DNA from: Pseudocercospora fijiensis CIRAD86 | Taxonomy: Eukaryota; Ascomycota; Dothideomycetes; Mycosphaerellales; Mycosphaerellaceae | Reading direction: 5' to 3' | DNA length: 64,000 nt | NCBI RefSeq assembly: GCF_000340215.1 | Contig: NW_006921535.1 | Location: forward strand, 327,874-391,873 | Shown: positions 12,501-23,700 of the stretch, piece after piece | Layout of the letters: every line of letters begins with the position of its first letter | Numbering within the stretch: position 1 is the stretch's first letter | Notes under the pieces: model-generated | The model's input: the letters and a program-made list of their open reading frames with translations, nothing else | What the model was told of the DNA's origin: nothing | Databases searched by the model: none | Program-made: the position numbers and the translations under genes

Positions 12501-13085
12501 CAATTGTGTAGAAACACCTAATAAATTAGCGGTTCGATTCGGCGGTCGCCTACTAGCTTAACTAAAGTACGTAATCTCGATTAATATAGAAATAGGAATC
12601 AAATATAGGAAGGGGCTTAGGACGAAACGGAGGCCCGTTATAGGCGTTTTTGTTAAGCTTTACGACTATGTTAACGACAAGAGCGAGTATAAGGATACGC
12701 ATAGTCTAACGACAATCCGGCTACGGCGTCTTTTACTATACTATAGTAGACTTAAAGGGCGACGGGTGTATAGCCTACTACTAGTCTATTACATATTATA
12801 CGCCGTGCCCGTAGACGAAGGCGCCCCGTATAGGACTCGCTATATTAATAGTACAGTTGATTTCGAGACGTATAACACAATTTACGACGAGGAATAGGAG
12901 GATAAGGAAATGCGAGCCGTAAAGGCTTACGGGCGAGTAATAAAAAGGCAACGTGCTATATAGAGTATATAGAAATCGCACCTCCGAAACATAGAGGATA
13001 ATAATACTAAGGCGGCGAAGAATGATTTTATAGTTTATAGAGAACGTATAAGACAGGATGTAGCGACATATAGTAACGACGGTTA
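9505..13085 (+). pseudogene. Plavaka-like (CACTA-related) transposase, RIP-inactivated
   Basis: The frame starts near an ATG at 9505 and opens with a zinc-finger-like segment (GLYNRLLKSSYGYKQYRNKC) in which several Cys/His positions now read Tyr, as TGC>TAC and CAC>TAT changes would give. At about 10880-11330 it follows the Plavaka transposase plan: LVDYKEQVAITG, a Cys-x2-Cys (CLSC), then a DTLH segment. At about 11815-11960 it reads IPKFYGITYAPSYIKTFG and then TSYFEHKHYK, the conserved C-terminal block. Later the frame reads REAIATIEENLGRDF. Live members cut and paste DNA. TAG stops run throughout. Terminal inverted repeats were not found. Confidence 0.7.
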
Positions 13086-13273
13086 ATGTAATAGTAATAC
13101 ACTTAAAACTGTAGTACTACTAGTATATTCTAGTTTAGACCGAGTCGACTAATACGACCGAGTCGACGAGTCGATAAGTATTAATATAGCACTATACGAA
13201 TAGTATAAACACTACTAACGACTGCGACTGCGAGCGACCTAGAGCGATCCTATATATACAAAAATTTACTATA

Positions 13274-13420
13274 TCGATCCTGTCGATCGCGTCGATCGCG
13301 TCGATCCTATCGATCCTAAGCGACCCGGGCGCGAGTCGGGTCGCGACTCGGTCGCTTAGGATCGCTTAGGATCGCTTAGGATCGCTTAGGATCGACAGGA
13401 TCGATAGGATCGACGCGATT
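13274..13420. repeat. palindromic GATC-rich repeat block
   Basis: Short units (CGATCC, GATCGCGTC, GATCGCTTAGG) are repeated in one orientation on the left and in the complement on the right, around a CGACCCGGGCGCGAGTCGGG centre. GATCGCTTAG occurs four times in a row on the right. It follows the Plavaka-like transposase by about 190 bp and may be its subterminal repeat region, but no matching block was found on the left side. Confidence 0.6.
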
Positions 13421-13435
13421 AGAAAAAAAGTTTTC

Positions 13436-14778
13436 GTAACGTCGTTAATCTCCTCTAGCTCGCAAACGGCGTAGAAGTTATTATCGGTAGTTGCGGTTGT
13501 AATCCTCCGAAGGATTAGTTTAGAGATTCGTACCTAGTAATACTACTAGCGGCGGAGTGCACGAAGTCTAATTACTATTCTGCTTAGTTTAGTATAATTA
13601 TCCGAGGTGTATCTACTTACGCTTGCCTTATTGTCTATTGCCGCCGCCGCTATTGCCTCTATTTTTAGATTACTACTAAAAGTCCTGCTATTAAACAGCC
13701 GCCGCAGTCTTCTAGTAAGAATCGCCGGTCGTTAGTAAATACGCCTACTTACTAGTTACTAGGTTATAATATATCGATTAGCGGCGACTACTATAGTATA
13801 TATTATCGTAGGTCTAATAGCTACGGTATAGGCACATTCGCGACGACTATTAAATAGTAAAGACCGCTTAGTATAGTAGGTATAAATAGAAGGCGCTATT
13901 AGTAAAAGACTTAGTATATAACGTCTATTAAACTACTATCGTCTAAGGAATATATACTATATTAAAAGTGCCGTCGTCTACGTCGTACGTATTCTAAAGT
14001 ACTAAGTTAGTAATCTATATAGGCTTAAATTGCGATAGTAGAGGTACCTTAAGCGATAGCGGAGAATAATAGTAACTATTTCTATACTAATTAGTATAGA
14101 GACTAGTCGCTATATACTCTATTATACGTTAGGTCGCTACGTCTAGCGTAAATAGGCCCCTTACTAGCGGCGGTCGTTATAGATAGTAAGGTTATTACTA
14201 TAGGTAGACTATCTCTTAAATGCGACTACTAATCGATAGTAATACGCCTATACCTAGATTAACCTACGCCTACTATATAGCAAATAAGATACTATCTTTA
14301 TATCGCTACTAATAATACTAGAGATACTATAATAGCTATACTATCGCTAATAGGCGTATATATCTAGTATAATACTACCTAGTAGTATCGTCTCGATAGG
14401 CTAGTAATATCTAGTATAATACTATCTAGTAATATCGTCTCGATAGGCTAATAATAGGTACGCTAGTACTAATATTTCCGCCCTCCTAGCCTTCTAATAG
14501 TAGTTATAAGTAATATTCCTAGTAAAACTATAAATTAGAAGATAGCGGTCCTTTAGTATAGTACTAGCAATACTACTAACTTTCTCGTTATTACTATCTT
14601 TAATAGGATTATTACTATCTATAAGCTACTCGCTATAAGTCTTCGTTAAGCTAATATTACTACTAAAGCCTTTAGGGTCGAAGAAACAGTTAGTCCGAGC
14701 GAAGCGAAGTAAATAGGCATAAGCCGAAGTATTTAAGGAGCTTACGACGAGGATGCGAAGGTGTTGTCTATTTACGAG
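13436..14778. other. RIP-mutated tract, no gene recognised
   Basis: No protein family was recognised on either strand. It contains a 47-bp tandem duplication at 14361-14454 (unit begins TATCTAGTATAATACTA) and the motif CCGAGCGAAGCGA near 14695, which reappears inverted near 15095. Confidence 0.5.
14361..14454. repeat. 47-bp tandem duplication
   Basis: TATCTAGTATAATACTACCT at 14361 is followed 47 bp later by the same unit with C/T changes. Both units end in CGTCTCGATAGGCTA. Confidence 0.75.
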
Positions 14779-15086
14779 CTAAGCGGAATAACAGTTAGAA
14801 GTTAGTGTTACGTGCAAAGTGTTCGCCGGGGGTTTAGTTTAAAGAACCGCTTATATAAAATCTAGCTCGGCCTCTAATTAGAAGAAATCAAAATGTCCCC
14901 CCCCCCTATATAACTTCTGCCTTACTGCCTCGCTCTAGCAATGCGACAATACTATAGTGCAGCGACAACACTAGGAAACAGCGACAACGATATTGCGACA
15001 TACTGTTCGAAATATTCTTACGACAAACTTTTACGACACACTCGTATAGCGGTGCGATAACAACTTCTAACGGTTATTCCGCTTAG
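14779..15086. mobile_element. MITE-like element, 308 bp, inverted ends
   Basis: CTAAGCGGAATAAC-x-GTTAGAAGTT at 14779-14803 is repeated in inverted orientation at about 15062-15086 with one mismatch. A second inverted pair (CCGAGCGAAGCGA near 14695 and its complement near 15095) lies outside it at unequal distances. There is no transposase inside. A run of CCCCCCCCCC at 14903 or so lies in the middle. The size and ends suit a non-autonomous DNA transposon; no clean target duplication was found, so the superfamily is open. Confidence 0.5.
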
Positions 15087-15788
15087 ATCTCGCTTCGCTC
15101 GGCAACCCTTAGGCAGCACCTGCCTGTACGGTACTTTATATAGCAATCTACCTACTTCGCGGTTATGCTATCGCCTAGAATCTCTTAATTATATAGTTAT
15201 ACTAGGTATAGCGATATAGCTAGTACTACTACTTCTAATAGAAGAACTAGTTATTAGAAGTAGTAGTATATATCGGGGAGTTAGTTATTAAGTTGTAGCT
15301 AATATCGTATCTAGTTTAGAAGACCTAAATTAGCGCTCTTCTAAGCTAGTCGATATTACTTAGTAATAGCCGTTTAAAGGTAGTATAGAAGTTTATAGAA
15401 GCGCTTATAATAGTACTATAAAATAGCTATTATAATATAGTAGTATACTAGTACTATATTCTAGGTATAGGCTGCCCTAAGGTATGCCTAGTCGCAGTAT
15501 AGGACGAAATTCTATAAATATTAAAGTTTAGGTATAGGAAAATTAAATAAAATATAGCTAGTATAGAGTAGCTTAATTAATATATACTTTTTAAAATTAG
15601 TTAATCTAAGATTAAAGCTATAGCAGATAGATTTCAAACTATTGTAAGGATGTACTAAAAGTATATAGGGGTTTGTTATTAGAAACGTCGGGCCGCGGCA
15701 GTCGCACTACTACTTACGCGCTTCCGTTCCCGCCTCCGCTCTCGCTAATACCTTTCTTTCTTTCCTTCTTCCTCGCCCCGAATACTGT
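15087..15788. other. RIP-mutated tract with a short hairpin
   Basis: No gene recognised. A hairpin at about 15220-15275 has arms TACTACTACTTCTAATA and TTATTAGAAGTAGTAGTA around a 10-nt loop. Composition is AT-richer than its surroundings. Confidence 0.5.
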
Positions 15789-16208
15789 CTATATAGCACT
15801 CGACTCCTTATAGATCTTGCTAAAAGTCGTGCCTAGTACGCTCAAATTATGCCCTGTATATACCCGGCCTAACTCCTTATAGATCTTGCTAAAAGTCGTG
15901 CCTAGCACGCTCAAATTATGCCCTGCATGTACCCGGCCTAACTCCTTATAGATCTTACTAAAAGTCGTGCCTAGTACGCTTAAATCATGCCCTATATATA
16001 CCTGGCCTAACTCCTTATAGATCTCGCTAATAGAAGAAGTCGTACTTAGTACGCTTAAATTATGCCCTATATATACCCGGCCTAACTCCTTATAGATCTC
16101 GCTAATAGAAGAAGTCGTGCTTAGTACGCTCAAATCATGCCCTGTATATACCTGGCCTAACTCCTTATAGATCTCGCTAATAGAAGAAGTCGTGCCTAGC
16201 ACGCTCAA
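15789..16208 (-). repeat. 69/75-bp tandem repeat with an open frame of 23-25 aa units
   Basis: Units begin at ACTCCTTATAGATCT and recur at 69 bp (three times) and then 75 bp (twice). The minus strand is open for 139 codons, each unit encoding a SEIYKELGRVY-x-GH-x-LSVL type repeat. The 6-bp length difference is a clean loss of two codons (SI in the longer unit), so length changes respect the frame. That and the lack of stops in otherwise stop-riddled DNA suggest a coding repeat, although chance cannot be excluded because repeating one open unit keeps the whole array open. No known domain recognised; no flanking gene in frame. Confidence 0.5.
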
Positions 16209-16375
16209 ATTATGCCCTATATATGCCCGCCTAACTCCTCGTAGATCTTGCGTAGGCCGCGCGAACAGCAGGTACCTTTACGCGGTGCGCGGTATAAGTA
16301 GCGAAAGCGAAACTAAGACCTACTAGCCTATATAGCGAATATAGCTTCCGTGTTTACTCGGAGTTATATTAGCAA

Positions 16376-17478
16376 AAATCTCAAAAATTAGACCCTTAAA
16401 GTTCTTAACCTTTAAAGTTATTAGACCCTTAAAATTCTTGACCCTTAAAATTCTTAACCCTTAAAATTCTTAGACCCTCAAAATTCTAGACCCTTAAAAT
16501 TCTTAACCTTTAAAATTCTTAGACCCTTAAAGTTCTAGGACCCTTAAAGATCTTAGACCCTTAAAATTCTAGACCCTTAAAATTCTAGACCCTTAAAATT
16601 CTAGACCCTTAAAGTTCTTAACCTTTAAAGTTCTTAGACCCTTAAAGTTCTAGGACCCTTAAAGATCTTAGACCCTTAAAATTCTTAACCTTTAAAGTTC
16701 TTAACCCTTAAAATTCTTAGACCCTTAAAATTCTAGACCCTTAAAGTTCTTAACCTTCAAAGTTCTTAGACCCTTAAAGTTCTAGGACCCTTAAAGTTCT
16801 AGGACCCTTAAAGATCTTGGACCCTTAAAGATCTTAGACCCTTAAAATTCTAGACCCTTAAAATTCTTAACCTTTAAAATTCTTAGACCCTTAAAGTTCT
16901 AGGACCCTTAAAGATCTTAGACCCTTAAAGATCTTGGACCCTCAAAATTCTAGACCCTTAAAATTCTAGACCCTTAAAATTCTAGACCCTTAAAGTTCTT
17001 AACCTTCAAAGTTCTTAGACCCTTAAAGTTCTAGGACCCTTAAAGTTCTAGGACCCTTAAAGATCTTAGACCCTTAAAGATCTTAGACCCTTAAAATTCT
17101 AGACCCTCAAAATTCTAGACCCTTAAAATTCTAGACCCTTAAAGTTCTTAACCTTTAAAGTTCTTAGACCCTTAAAGTTCTAGGACCCTTAAAATTCTTA
17201 ACCTTTAAAGTTCTTAGACCTTCAAAGTTCTTAGACCTTCAAAGTTCTTAGACCTTCAAAGTTCTTAACCTTCAAAGTTCTTAACCTTCAAAGTTCTTAA
17301 CCTTCAAAGTTCTTAGACCTTTAAAGTTCTTAGACCCTTAAAGATCTTAGACCCTTAAAGATCTTAGACCCTTAAAGTTCTTAGACCTTTAAAGTTCTTA
17401 ACCTTCAAAGTTCTTAACCTTTAAAGTTCTTAGACCTTCAAAGTTCTTAGACCCTTAAAGATCTTAACCTTTATAGCC
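16376..17478. repeat. minisatellite, 14-17 bp units, about 1.1 kb
   Basis: About 70 head-to-tail units of the type GACCCTTAAARTTCTTA, with variants AACCTTTAAAGTTCTT, GACCCTTAAAGATCTT and AACCTTCAAAGTTCTT. Unit length varies, so it is not coding. It ends where a Ty3/gypsy RNase H fragment begins. Confidence 0.95.
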
Positions 17479-17479
17479 T

Positions 17480-18022
17480 TGCCTCGTATATTACTCTATA
17501 ACGGAAGACCGAGACTAGTAGGACTAAGGGCACGCAAAGCATATAGAAAAATAAAGGTCGCTTACCTAGTATAGACGATTAAACGCGTACGCTAGATAGT
17601 CGAGGCATACGAATCGGTGGTTACCGTGCTAACGGATTACGCGGCAACTATTAATTGTAAACCAAACTGCTCTAACATCGTTATCGGTAGACAAGCTTAA
17701 CAACCGGCTAACGAGATCTTTATAATACCTCTCTCTATTCCTACTAAAGATAGTCTATAAGCTAGGACGAGAGCATATCGTGCTAGACACCTTGTTACGT
17801 TTAGAAACGAACGATAATTATCTGCTAGAGGGCGACGTATTCGAAGAACTAGTCTGTAGCTTATATACTCTTAACTCAATCATAATACGTATAATAATAG
17901 TTAAGGTCCGCTACAATTATCGGGTTCGCTTAGATCACGTTACGAATACGCCTAGCTATATATACAGAGTAGACGAGAATGTCTACGCCCGACGTCTAAG
18001 ACCGATTAAACTCTACGATTAG
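17480..18022 (+). pseudogene. Ty3/gypsy RNase H fragment
   Basis: The plus strand reads TVLTDYAATI, then VDKLNNRLTRS and QYLSLFLLKIVYKLGREHIV, then DTLLRLE, the end of a gypsy RNase H domain (families have TDHxA, then RPGxxHxVPDALSRL). The last 80 codons from 17780 are an open frame. Only this domain remains: reverse transcriptase is missing to the left, where the minisatellite sits, and integrase is missing to the right. It is a truncated element different from the gypsy copy at 28-36 kb. Confidence 0.75.
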
Positions 18023-18059
18023 TTGTAATCGCTAGCTAGCGTCCTTCGGTACCCTTAAG

Positions 18060-20373
18060 TTAAACAGCTACGACTTTAGACTAGCCTTCTTGTATGCCTA
18101 GATAGAAGTGTTAGTATATTGCTTTAGCTCTTGTTTACAAACGCAGAGCTTACTAGATCGATAGTGTAAGCTACTATATTAGAATACCTCATTACTATAG
18201 CCTTATAGCCCTTATTATCTTCAACGGTATTAGCCGTCTACTTCTTAAGCTCCGAGATAATGTCCTTAATACGTAGGCTTTCTATAATCTCGTTAAGGGA
18301 GTGAGTATATAGGTCCTTTTTAGGCTTGCTTAGCTAGCTAAAAGAATCAATCTCCTTTATCGTAAATTCTGTTTCCTACTCCTTAGTAGATAATAGCGCG
18401 TAGCCTTGCTTCTTTATCTCTTCGTTCTTGTCCTTAAGGAACTTCTTAAGGCCCTTGTTATAGTTCGCCCGCACCTAGTCGCTTATCCGAGTCGCTAAGG
18501 TAAGGCCGCCCTTATCTTTAGATAGTAGAGTCGATAGGACAGTTTTGTTTCCGGCTCTACTAGAGCTATAGGAATTTAATTCTTCTAAAACCCCTAGTAA
18601 TGTTTATTTCTAAATCGATCCCCGGGCAATGTTTCACTCTAGCTTCTACGTCCGTATAGTTAGTTTATCGATAATATCTCGACGTAGCTAGGTATTTACA
18701 AGGTCCTCCGCTGTATCCTCTAAGGGTTACTTCTTCTATTAGGGTTTTGTTGCGTTAGATAGCTAGGCCGATTTGCATGTCCGCAGTATAAGAAGGTCCC
18801 TTAATACTAGTATAGGTAATTTGGCTACAAGGATTTCAGGTTCCTTAAGGGAATTATTTTCTCTAAGGCTCTCCGCCTAAAGCTTTCTCGTAGCGACCGA
18901 TTATCCTCTTAAAGCCCTCGCCTAGAGTCTTACCTCTAAACTCGTTGTATGCTTCAACTTCTTTTCCTAGGTAGGAATCTTAGACTCTCCTTATTGCTAT
19001 AACGACCTAAGATATCGAAGACTCTAAACTATTCAACTATTAGCCTCTACGTTCTAGCGATTAGGGTGCCTATTACGAAATACACTACACATTTCGTATT
19101 ACAGTTCCCGCTTAGCTTGTAAAGCGTACTTATACTGTTCGTATATATTCTAAATTCCTCGTTAGCCTCGTCTACTACGATAGCTCTAACTAGAAGAGTG
19201 TTATAGGTCGCGGTTTTCGAATTAGTCGAGCTATTTGCGTAAGGCCTGCCCTCTTAGGTCCTCCTAAGCTATACGGTCGTAATAGAGAAATTCTAGTTCT
19301 CGTAGGATATATAGAAACTACCCTTTAGCACGAATACGAGCTTCTTATATAGACCGAGGGGCGCCTTAGTAATAATTGGATTTTGCGTAGAGCCCGGCTA
19401 GCTAATTCCTTTCGGGTACTTATCTACCTTAGGAGTACGGACGCGATTAGCCCTAAAGCCTATTACGTCTACCTTTTAAAGAGCTTAATACTATCTATTT
19501 CCTCTTTCGCATTATCTATATTAGGCGGGCCGAAGCCGTATAGTCTAATGCCTAGCTCCTCGAAGTTCGTATAAGTAAGGAATTTCCCTATAGCGTCGGG
19601 TTTTAATACGACAGTTAGGTATAGAGCTACAATGCCTCTACGAAGCCTAAAACTACGCTATAGGTCGCGCTGCTTATATCTATAGGGGATAGAGAACTTA
19701 TTCGCAGATAGGTATTCCGAATTTTCCGTACCCTATAGAAGGTATACCTCTCTATTATTTTCTTCCAATCGTAGTCTTTAAGTATATCGGCAATCTACCT
19801 ATCGAAAACGAAGACTACAAGTTGCTCTATAGTCTTACCGAGACCTATAATGTCGCCTAAGATTCCCTAGGCTTCTCGAGCATACTACGGTCGGCAGAAT
19901 ATAAGCTAAGTAGCTTTAGGCATATACTAGGCGTATAGCTTTACCTCGAAGCCCGGTAGGGGAATACGTATATATAGATATGCGAAAAGATACGGTACTA
20001 GTTGTAGGTATAGGCAGATATGTTTGATATACGGTCCCTTTATCTGCTCTAACTCGGTAGTATAACTCTAGTTAAGATCCCCTATCTAGGTTTGCTTAAT
20101 ACGGTCGAGGAGCTCTTTATAGGTCTAACTTAGAATATAAGGGGTCGCCTCTGCCTACTCCTCTAGGTCGTCCGGCTCCGGATTGCCCGTATCTGTATTA
20201 ACCCTAGACCGAGCGCGTCTAGTAGTCCTACTATTCCTTATAGGCTCCGAGTTAGTATTAGAGTCGAGCGGCCTAGTACGAGCATAACGATCTCGTATAC
20301 GTTTACCGCTATCTAACCCTCTTCCGTTTCTCGTTAGACTATTATTAAGACCTTTACTTAATCTATACATTTA
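18060..20373 (-). pseudogene. SNF2-like helicase remnant
   Basis: Read on the minus strand from about 20370, the frame has a charged N-terminal part, then (about 19823-19870) GILGDIIGLGKTIEQLV, which fits the SNF2 motif I/Walker A (GILADxMGLGKTIxxL), then (about 19155-19187) AIVVDEANEEFR, which fits the DEAH box with Asn for His. The frame continues with TAG breaks through lysine/glutamate-rich segments such as NYNKGLKKFLKDKNEEIKKQ to about 18060. SNF2 ATPases remodel or translocate on DNA. The C-terminal helicase motifs were not confirmed by eye. It may be one gene with the minus-strand remnants up to 26230. Confidence 0.6.
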
Positions 20374-20401
20374 GATAACTTTCTCGAGGAGCGAAGATCC
20401 C

Positions 20402-20870
20402 GGGTAGAGCTCCCGGCGCGGTAGTATCTATAGTCGACTCTTAACTATTTTCCTTAAGTCTAGAACTTTAAGCATTCTTTAAGCATTCTTTTAAGATATA
20501 GAGGGTACGGCTAAAGCATTCGATGCGGCAGTATTTGCAGTCGACCCTTAACTATTTACATTAAGCATTCTCTTAAGAATTCTCTTAAGGATTCTCTTAA
20601 GCATTCTCTTTAGTATTCTATTAAGTATTCTCTTTAGGATTCTGTTTAGGATTCTGTTAAGCATTCTCTTAAGGATTCTATTAAGCATTCTCTTAAGCAT
20701 TCTCTTAAGCATTCTCTTAAGCATTCTCTTAAGCATTCTCTTAAGTATTCTCTTAAGCATTCTCTTAAGGTATAGAGGGTACGGCTAGAGCATTCGGCGC
20801 GGTAGTAGTTGCAGTCGACGTATAACTGTTTATATTAAGTCTAGAACCTTAAGCCTGCTATAAAGATACC
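20402..20870. repeat. composite repeat: 15-bp array inside a 100-bp unit
   Basis: A core array of ATTCTCTTAAGCATT-type 15-bp units (about 20555-20770) lies between copies of a longer unit carrying GAGGGTACGGCTA, AGCATTCGRYGCGG and GCAGTCGACS. The longer unit occurs three times (about 20402, 20500 and 20770). On the minus strand the 15-bp array is open and would read as a run of (MLKRI)n, most likely a by-product of the period. Confidence 0.85.
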
Positions 20871-20879
20871 GGCGTAGGG

Positions 20880-22310
20880 GCAGGCGGTAACTTAAGATCT
20901 CTAAGGTTAACAACCTTTAGTAGAACTCTACCGGATAGAATAGGAGGCTTATCGTTAGGCGACGGTATCGATGCCCTCGATTGCGAGCCGGTATACTACT
21001 ATCGTAAAGCTTACGATATCTCTAGATTAAATAGTAGCTTCTCTCTTAGCTATAAGTCTTCCGACTCTACTAAAGCTCTAGTAGTTATAGCGATCGGACT
21101 ACTAGTATTCGTTTTCCGCTTCTTCTCGATATACCTATTAATGTCTCGGCTAAATGTCGCGCGAGCCTTGTTCTCGAATTTCTTGCTTATCTACTCGACA
21201 AAATCTATCTCGTATTCTTATAGCTCCGCCTCCTAACCGATAAATAGTAGAATTTTAACAGTAGCGGTATCGTATCTACTACACTTAGAGACGGCGGCTT
21301 CGAACTTACTATTATCGGTAATCTTATTCGTATCGTCCTCGCCTAGGTTTACTACTACGATTACGATGTCTAACTAGTTAGTAATGTAAAACTTAGACTC
21401 TAACCAATACTAGAGGCTATTATACGACAAATTTGCGTATAGCGATCTACGATTATACAAAGGCATAAATGTCTTAGGAGTCGTAGAAGGCGCTTACCTA
21501 AGATTTGCTACCTCTAGCATCGCAAATAGTCTATAGAATAGCTATACGACAAGCACTATATCTAACCGATCGACTACGGCTAGCGTAATAGTATAGGTAT
21601 TCCTAGCCTAGTACGTCTTATGTCTTCTAATAGATACAGTAAACATTAATCTTATTTATAGTATTAGGATTTTTCGACTAGTAGCAAAGTCTCGACTACC
21701 CTAATCCTAGACGCTGTCTATATCCCCGCCGCTAGGGTTTGCTTCTATTAGAAGGACTTCACTCGCCGCCTTGTTGTTTAATATTGTCTTTAATACGCTC
21801 GCTAGCAATTTTGTAGGTCTTAGGCAGCGGCTAGACGATAGCGCAGGTGTTTAGGTAGGCTCGCGCTTAAGTGTATCTTTAGGGCCTGCCTATTGCTTAA
21901 TAAAGACAGACTACACTTTGCGGATGTCGAATTACGATATACCTAGACTAACAGCGCTACTTAGGTAGCGGAGGCAAAATTCTACGGCGGCGCGATACTA
22001 CTCCTTCTTATTATTGTTATCCTTCTAAGGGCCCTAATTTCTTATATAGCGATTAAGGACTTTCGCTTCCTTTATAGGCTTGTTTTGCTAACCTGTAGAA
22101 TCCTATTAGCTGTAAGCGTATGTAATGCTTTATCGTGCTATTTCCTACTATATAGTCGGAATAGTTTGCGGGTAGCGCGTCGTTATTAGGAACAAATAAC
22201 TATACGACGAGTATGTCGACATCGTCCTCTATAAAGTTATAGCGCTTAGCTATTGCAGCTAGTAGCGGCGTAATAGTATCCTAATTAGAGCTACTAACTT
22301 ATAAGAAGCT
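20880..22310 (-). pseudogene. minus-strand coding remnant, upstream part of the helicase block
   Basis: One minus-strand frame is open apart from TAG/TAA breaks. It reads KPIKEAKVLNRYIRN, YRAAVEFCLRYLSSAVSLGI and then FDIRKV, followed by KDTLKREPT and a segment with ASEVLLIEANPSGGDIDSV. No domain recognised. The order and strand agree with it being the N-terminal part, or a neighbour, of the SNF2-like remnant. Confidence 0.4.
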
Positions 22311-22317
22311 GCGACTT

Positions 22318-22790
22318 AAAGTTCTTGCCCTACCTAACTTTTACTTTAAATTTTGACTCAAAGTTTCTTCCCCCCTTACTTAAACCTTTTGCTTAAAGTT
22401 TCTTTTGCCTTATTCAAACTTTTTACTTAAAGCTTTTTTCCCCTTACTCAAACTTTTTACTTAAAGCTTTTTTCCCCTTACTTAAACTTTTTACTTAAAG
22501 CTTTTTTCCCCTTACTTAAACTTTTTACTTAAAGCTTTTTTCCCCTTACTTAAACTTTTTACTTAAAGCTTTTTTCCCCTTACTCAAACTTTTTACTTAA
22601 AGCTTTTTTCCCCTTACTTAAACTTTTTACTTAAAGCTTTTTTCCCCTTACTTAAAACTTTTGCTTAAAGCTTTTCCCCTAACTTAAACTTTTTACTTAA
22701 AGCTTTTCCCCTTACTTAAAACTTTTACTTATGTTTTTTTTTTCTTTCGCCTTACTTCAAACTTTTACTTAAAGTTTTTTTTTTCGCCTT
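22318..22790. repeat. minisatellite, 34-bp period, about 13 copies
   Basis: Unit TTACTYAAACTTTTTACTTA plus AAGCTTTTTTCCCC repeats at 34 bp, with degenerate copies at both ends. The period breaks any reading frame, so it interrupts the minus-strand coding block. Confidence 0.95.
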
Positions 22791-22839
22791 ACTACTAATA
22801 ACTACTACGAATAGATCCTTATTACAACTATAAGTATTT

Positions 22840-23380
22840 TAGACCTTTAATATTACTCCTTACCCTTTCTAAATACTAAGTCTACCTCGCAATTAGGCTC
22901 TCGATGTTTTCTGTATATACTAGTAGTACGTGCTATAAAGTGCTTCCTAAACTGCTCGGTAGACAATCGTATAAGGTTAATACTGCATCCTCTATCGCAT
23001 AACAATAATGCTTTACGATTATATATTGCTCTTTTATCCGATATAATGTAATTAAGAACTATATATCGAATAAATGCTAGCCGATCTCCTTTAAAGCGGT
23101 AACCCTCCTCTCGGCACTCGAGGTAGTCTAGTCTATACTATGCAACAATAAGGTTTATCTACGTATAGACATTATCGCGTTCCTTATCTCTTAACTATAG
23201 TAGTTCTAGATAGGGAGGGTTATAGCGATAGTCCTTTCCTTTACGAGAGCGAACCTTTCTATTATAATAGTACTTCCGATCTAAGCTTTCGGGCTAACTC
23301 TCTCTAAAATTGTAGAATGGATCCCTATAAGAATTGTTCTTATATAGGTATAAAGAGACATATTGAAAATGCGACAAATA
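22840..23380 (-). pseudogene. minus-strand coding remnant, unknown family
   Basis: A clean frame of about 170 codons on the minus strand with very few stops. It reads PPYLELLQLRDKERDNVYT, then DYLECREEGYRFKGDRLAFI, then NRKALLLCDRGCSINLIRLS and CEVDLVF. I do not recognise it. Low stop content compared with its neighbours suggests few Gln/Trp codons or milder mutation. Confidence 0.45.
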
Positions 23381-23389
23381 TATATTAGA

Positions 23390-23700
23390 TTGAGTAACTA
23401 TAGCTAGAAAGTATACTACGAATACAGTTGCTACCTACAGCTTGAAATATATATAGAGGCTTCCCCGTTCGCTTTTAATAGTAGTATAAAACCAAATGCG
23501 TAATAGAAGGTTTAGGAGCAGTTAGCGAGTGAAAACTGTTATAAATATATCTTAGGTCGAACGCCTATATATTAAAGTTATAAAACGAGAAAATTCCGGA
23601 ATTGCTTACAAAGCGTTTGCCGGCTTTCCCGTCCCTTTTAAGTAGTAGCATACAACCAAATTCGTAATAGAAGGTTTAGATCTTTTCGAAGTCGGCATCT
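23390..23700. repeat. imperfect direct repeat about 170 bp apart
   Basis: CCGTTCGCTTTTAATAGTAG plus ACCAAATGCGTAATAGAAGG near 23467-23510 is echoed by CCGTCCCTTTTAAGTAGTAG plus ACCAAATTCGTAATAGAAGG near 23630-23672. Function unknown. Confidence 0.5.

Noticed and set aside
20548..20760. 70-codon MLKR-repeat protein
   Set aside because: It is the translation of a 15-bp minisatellite whose period keeps any frame open; no gene signals.
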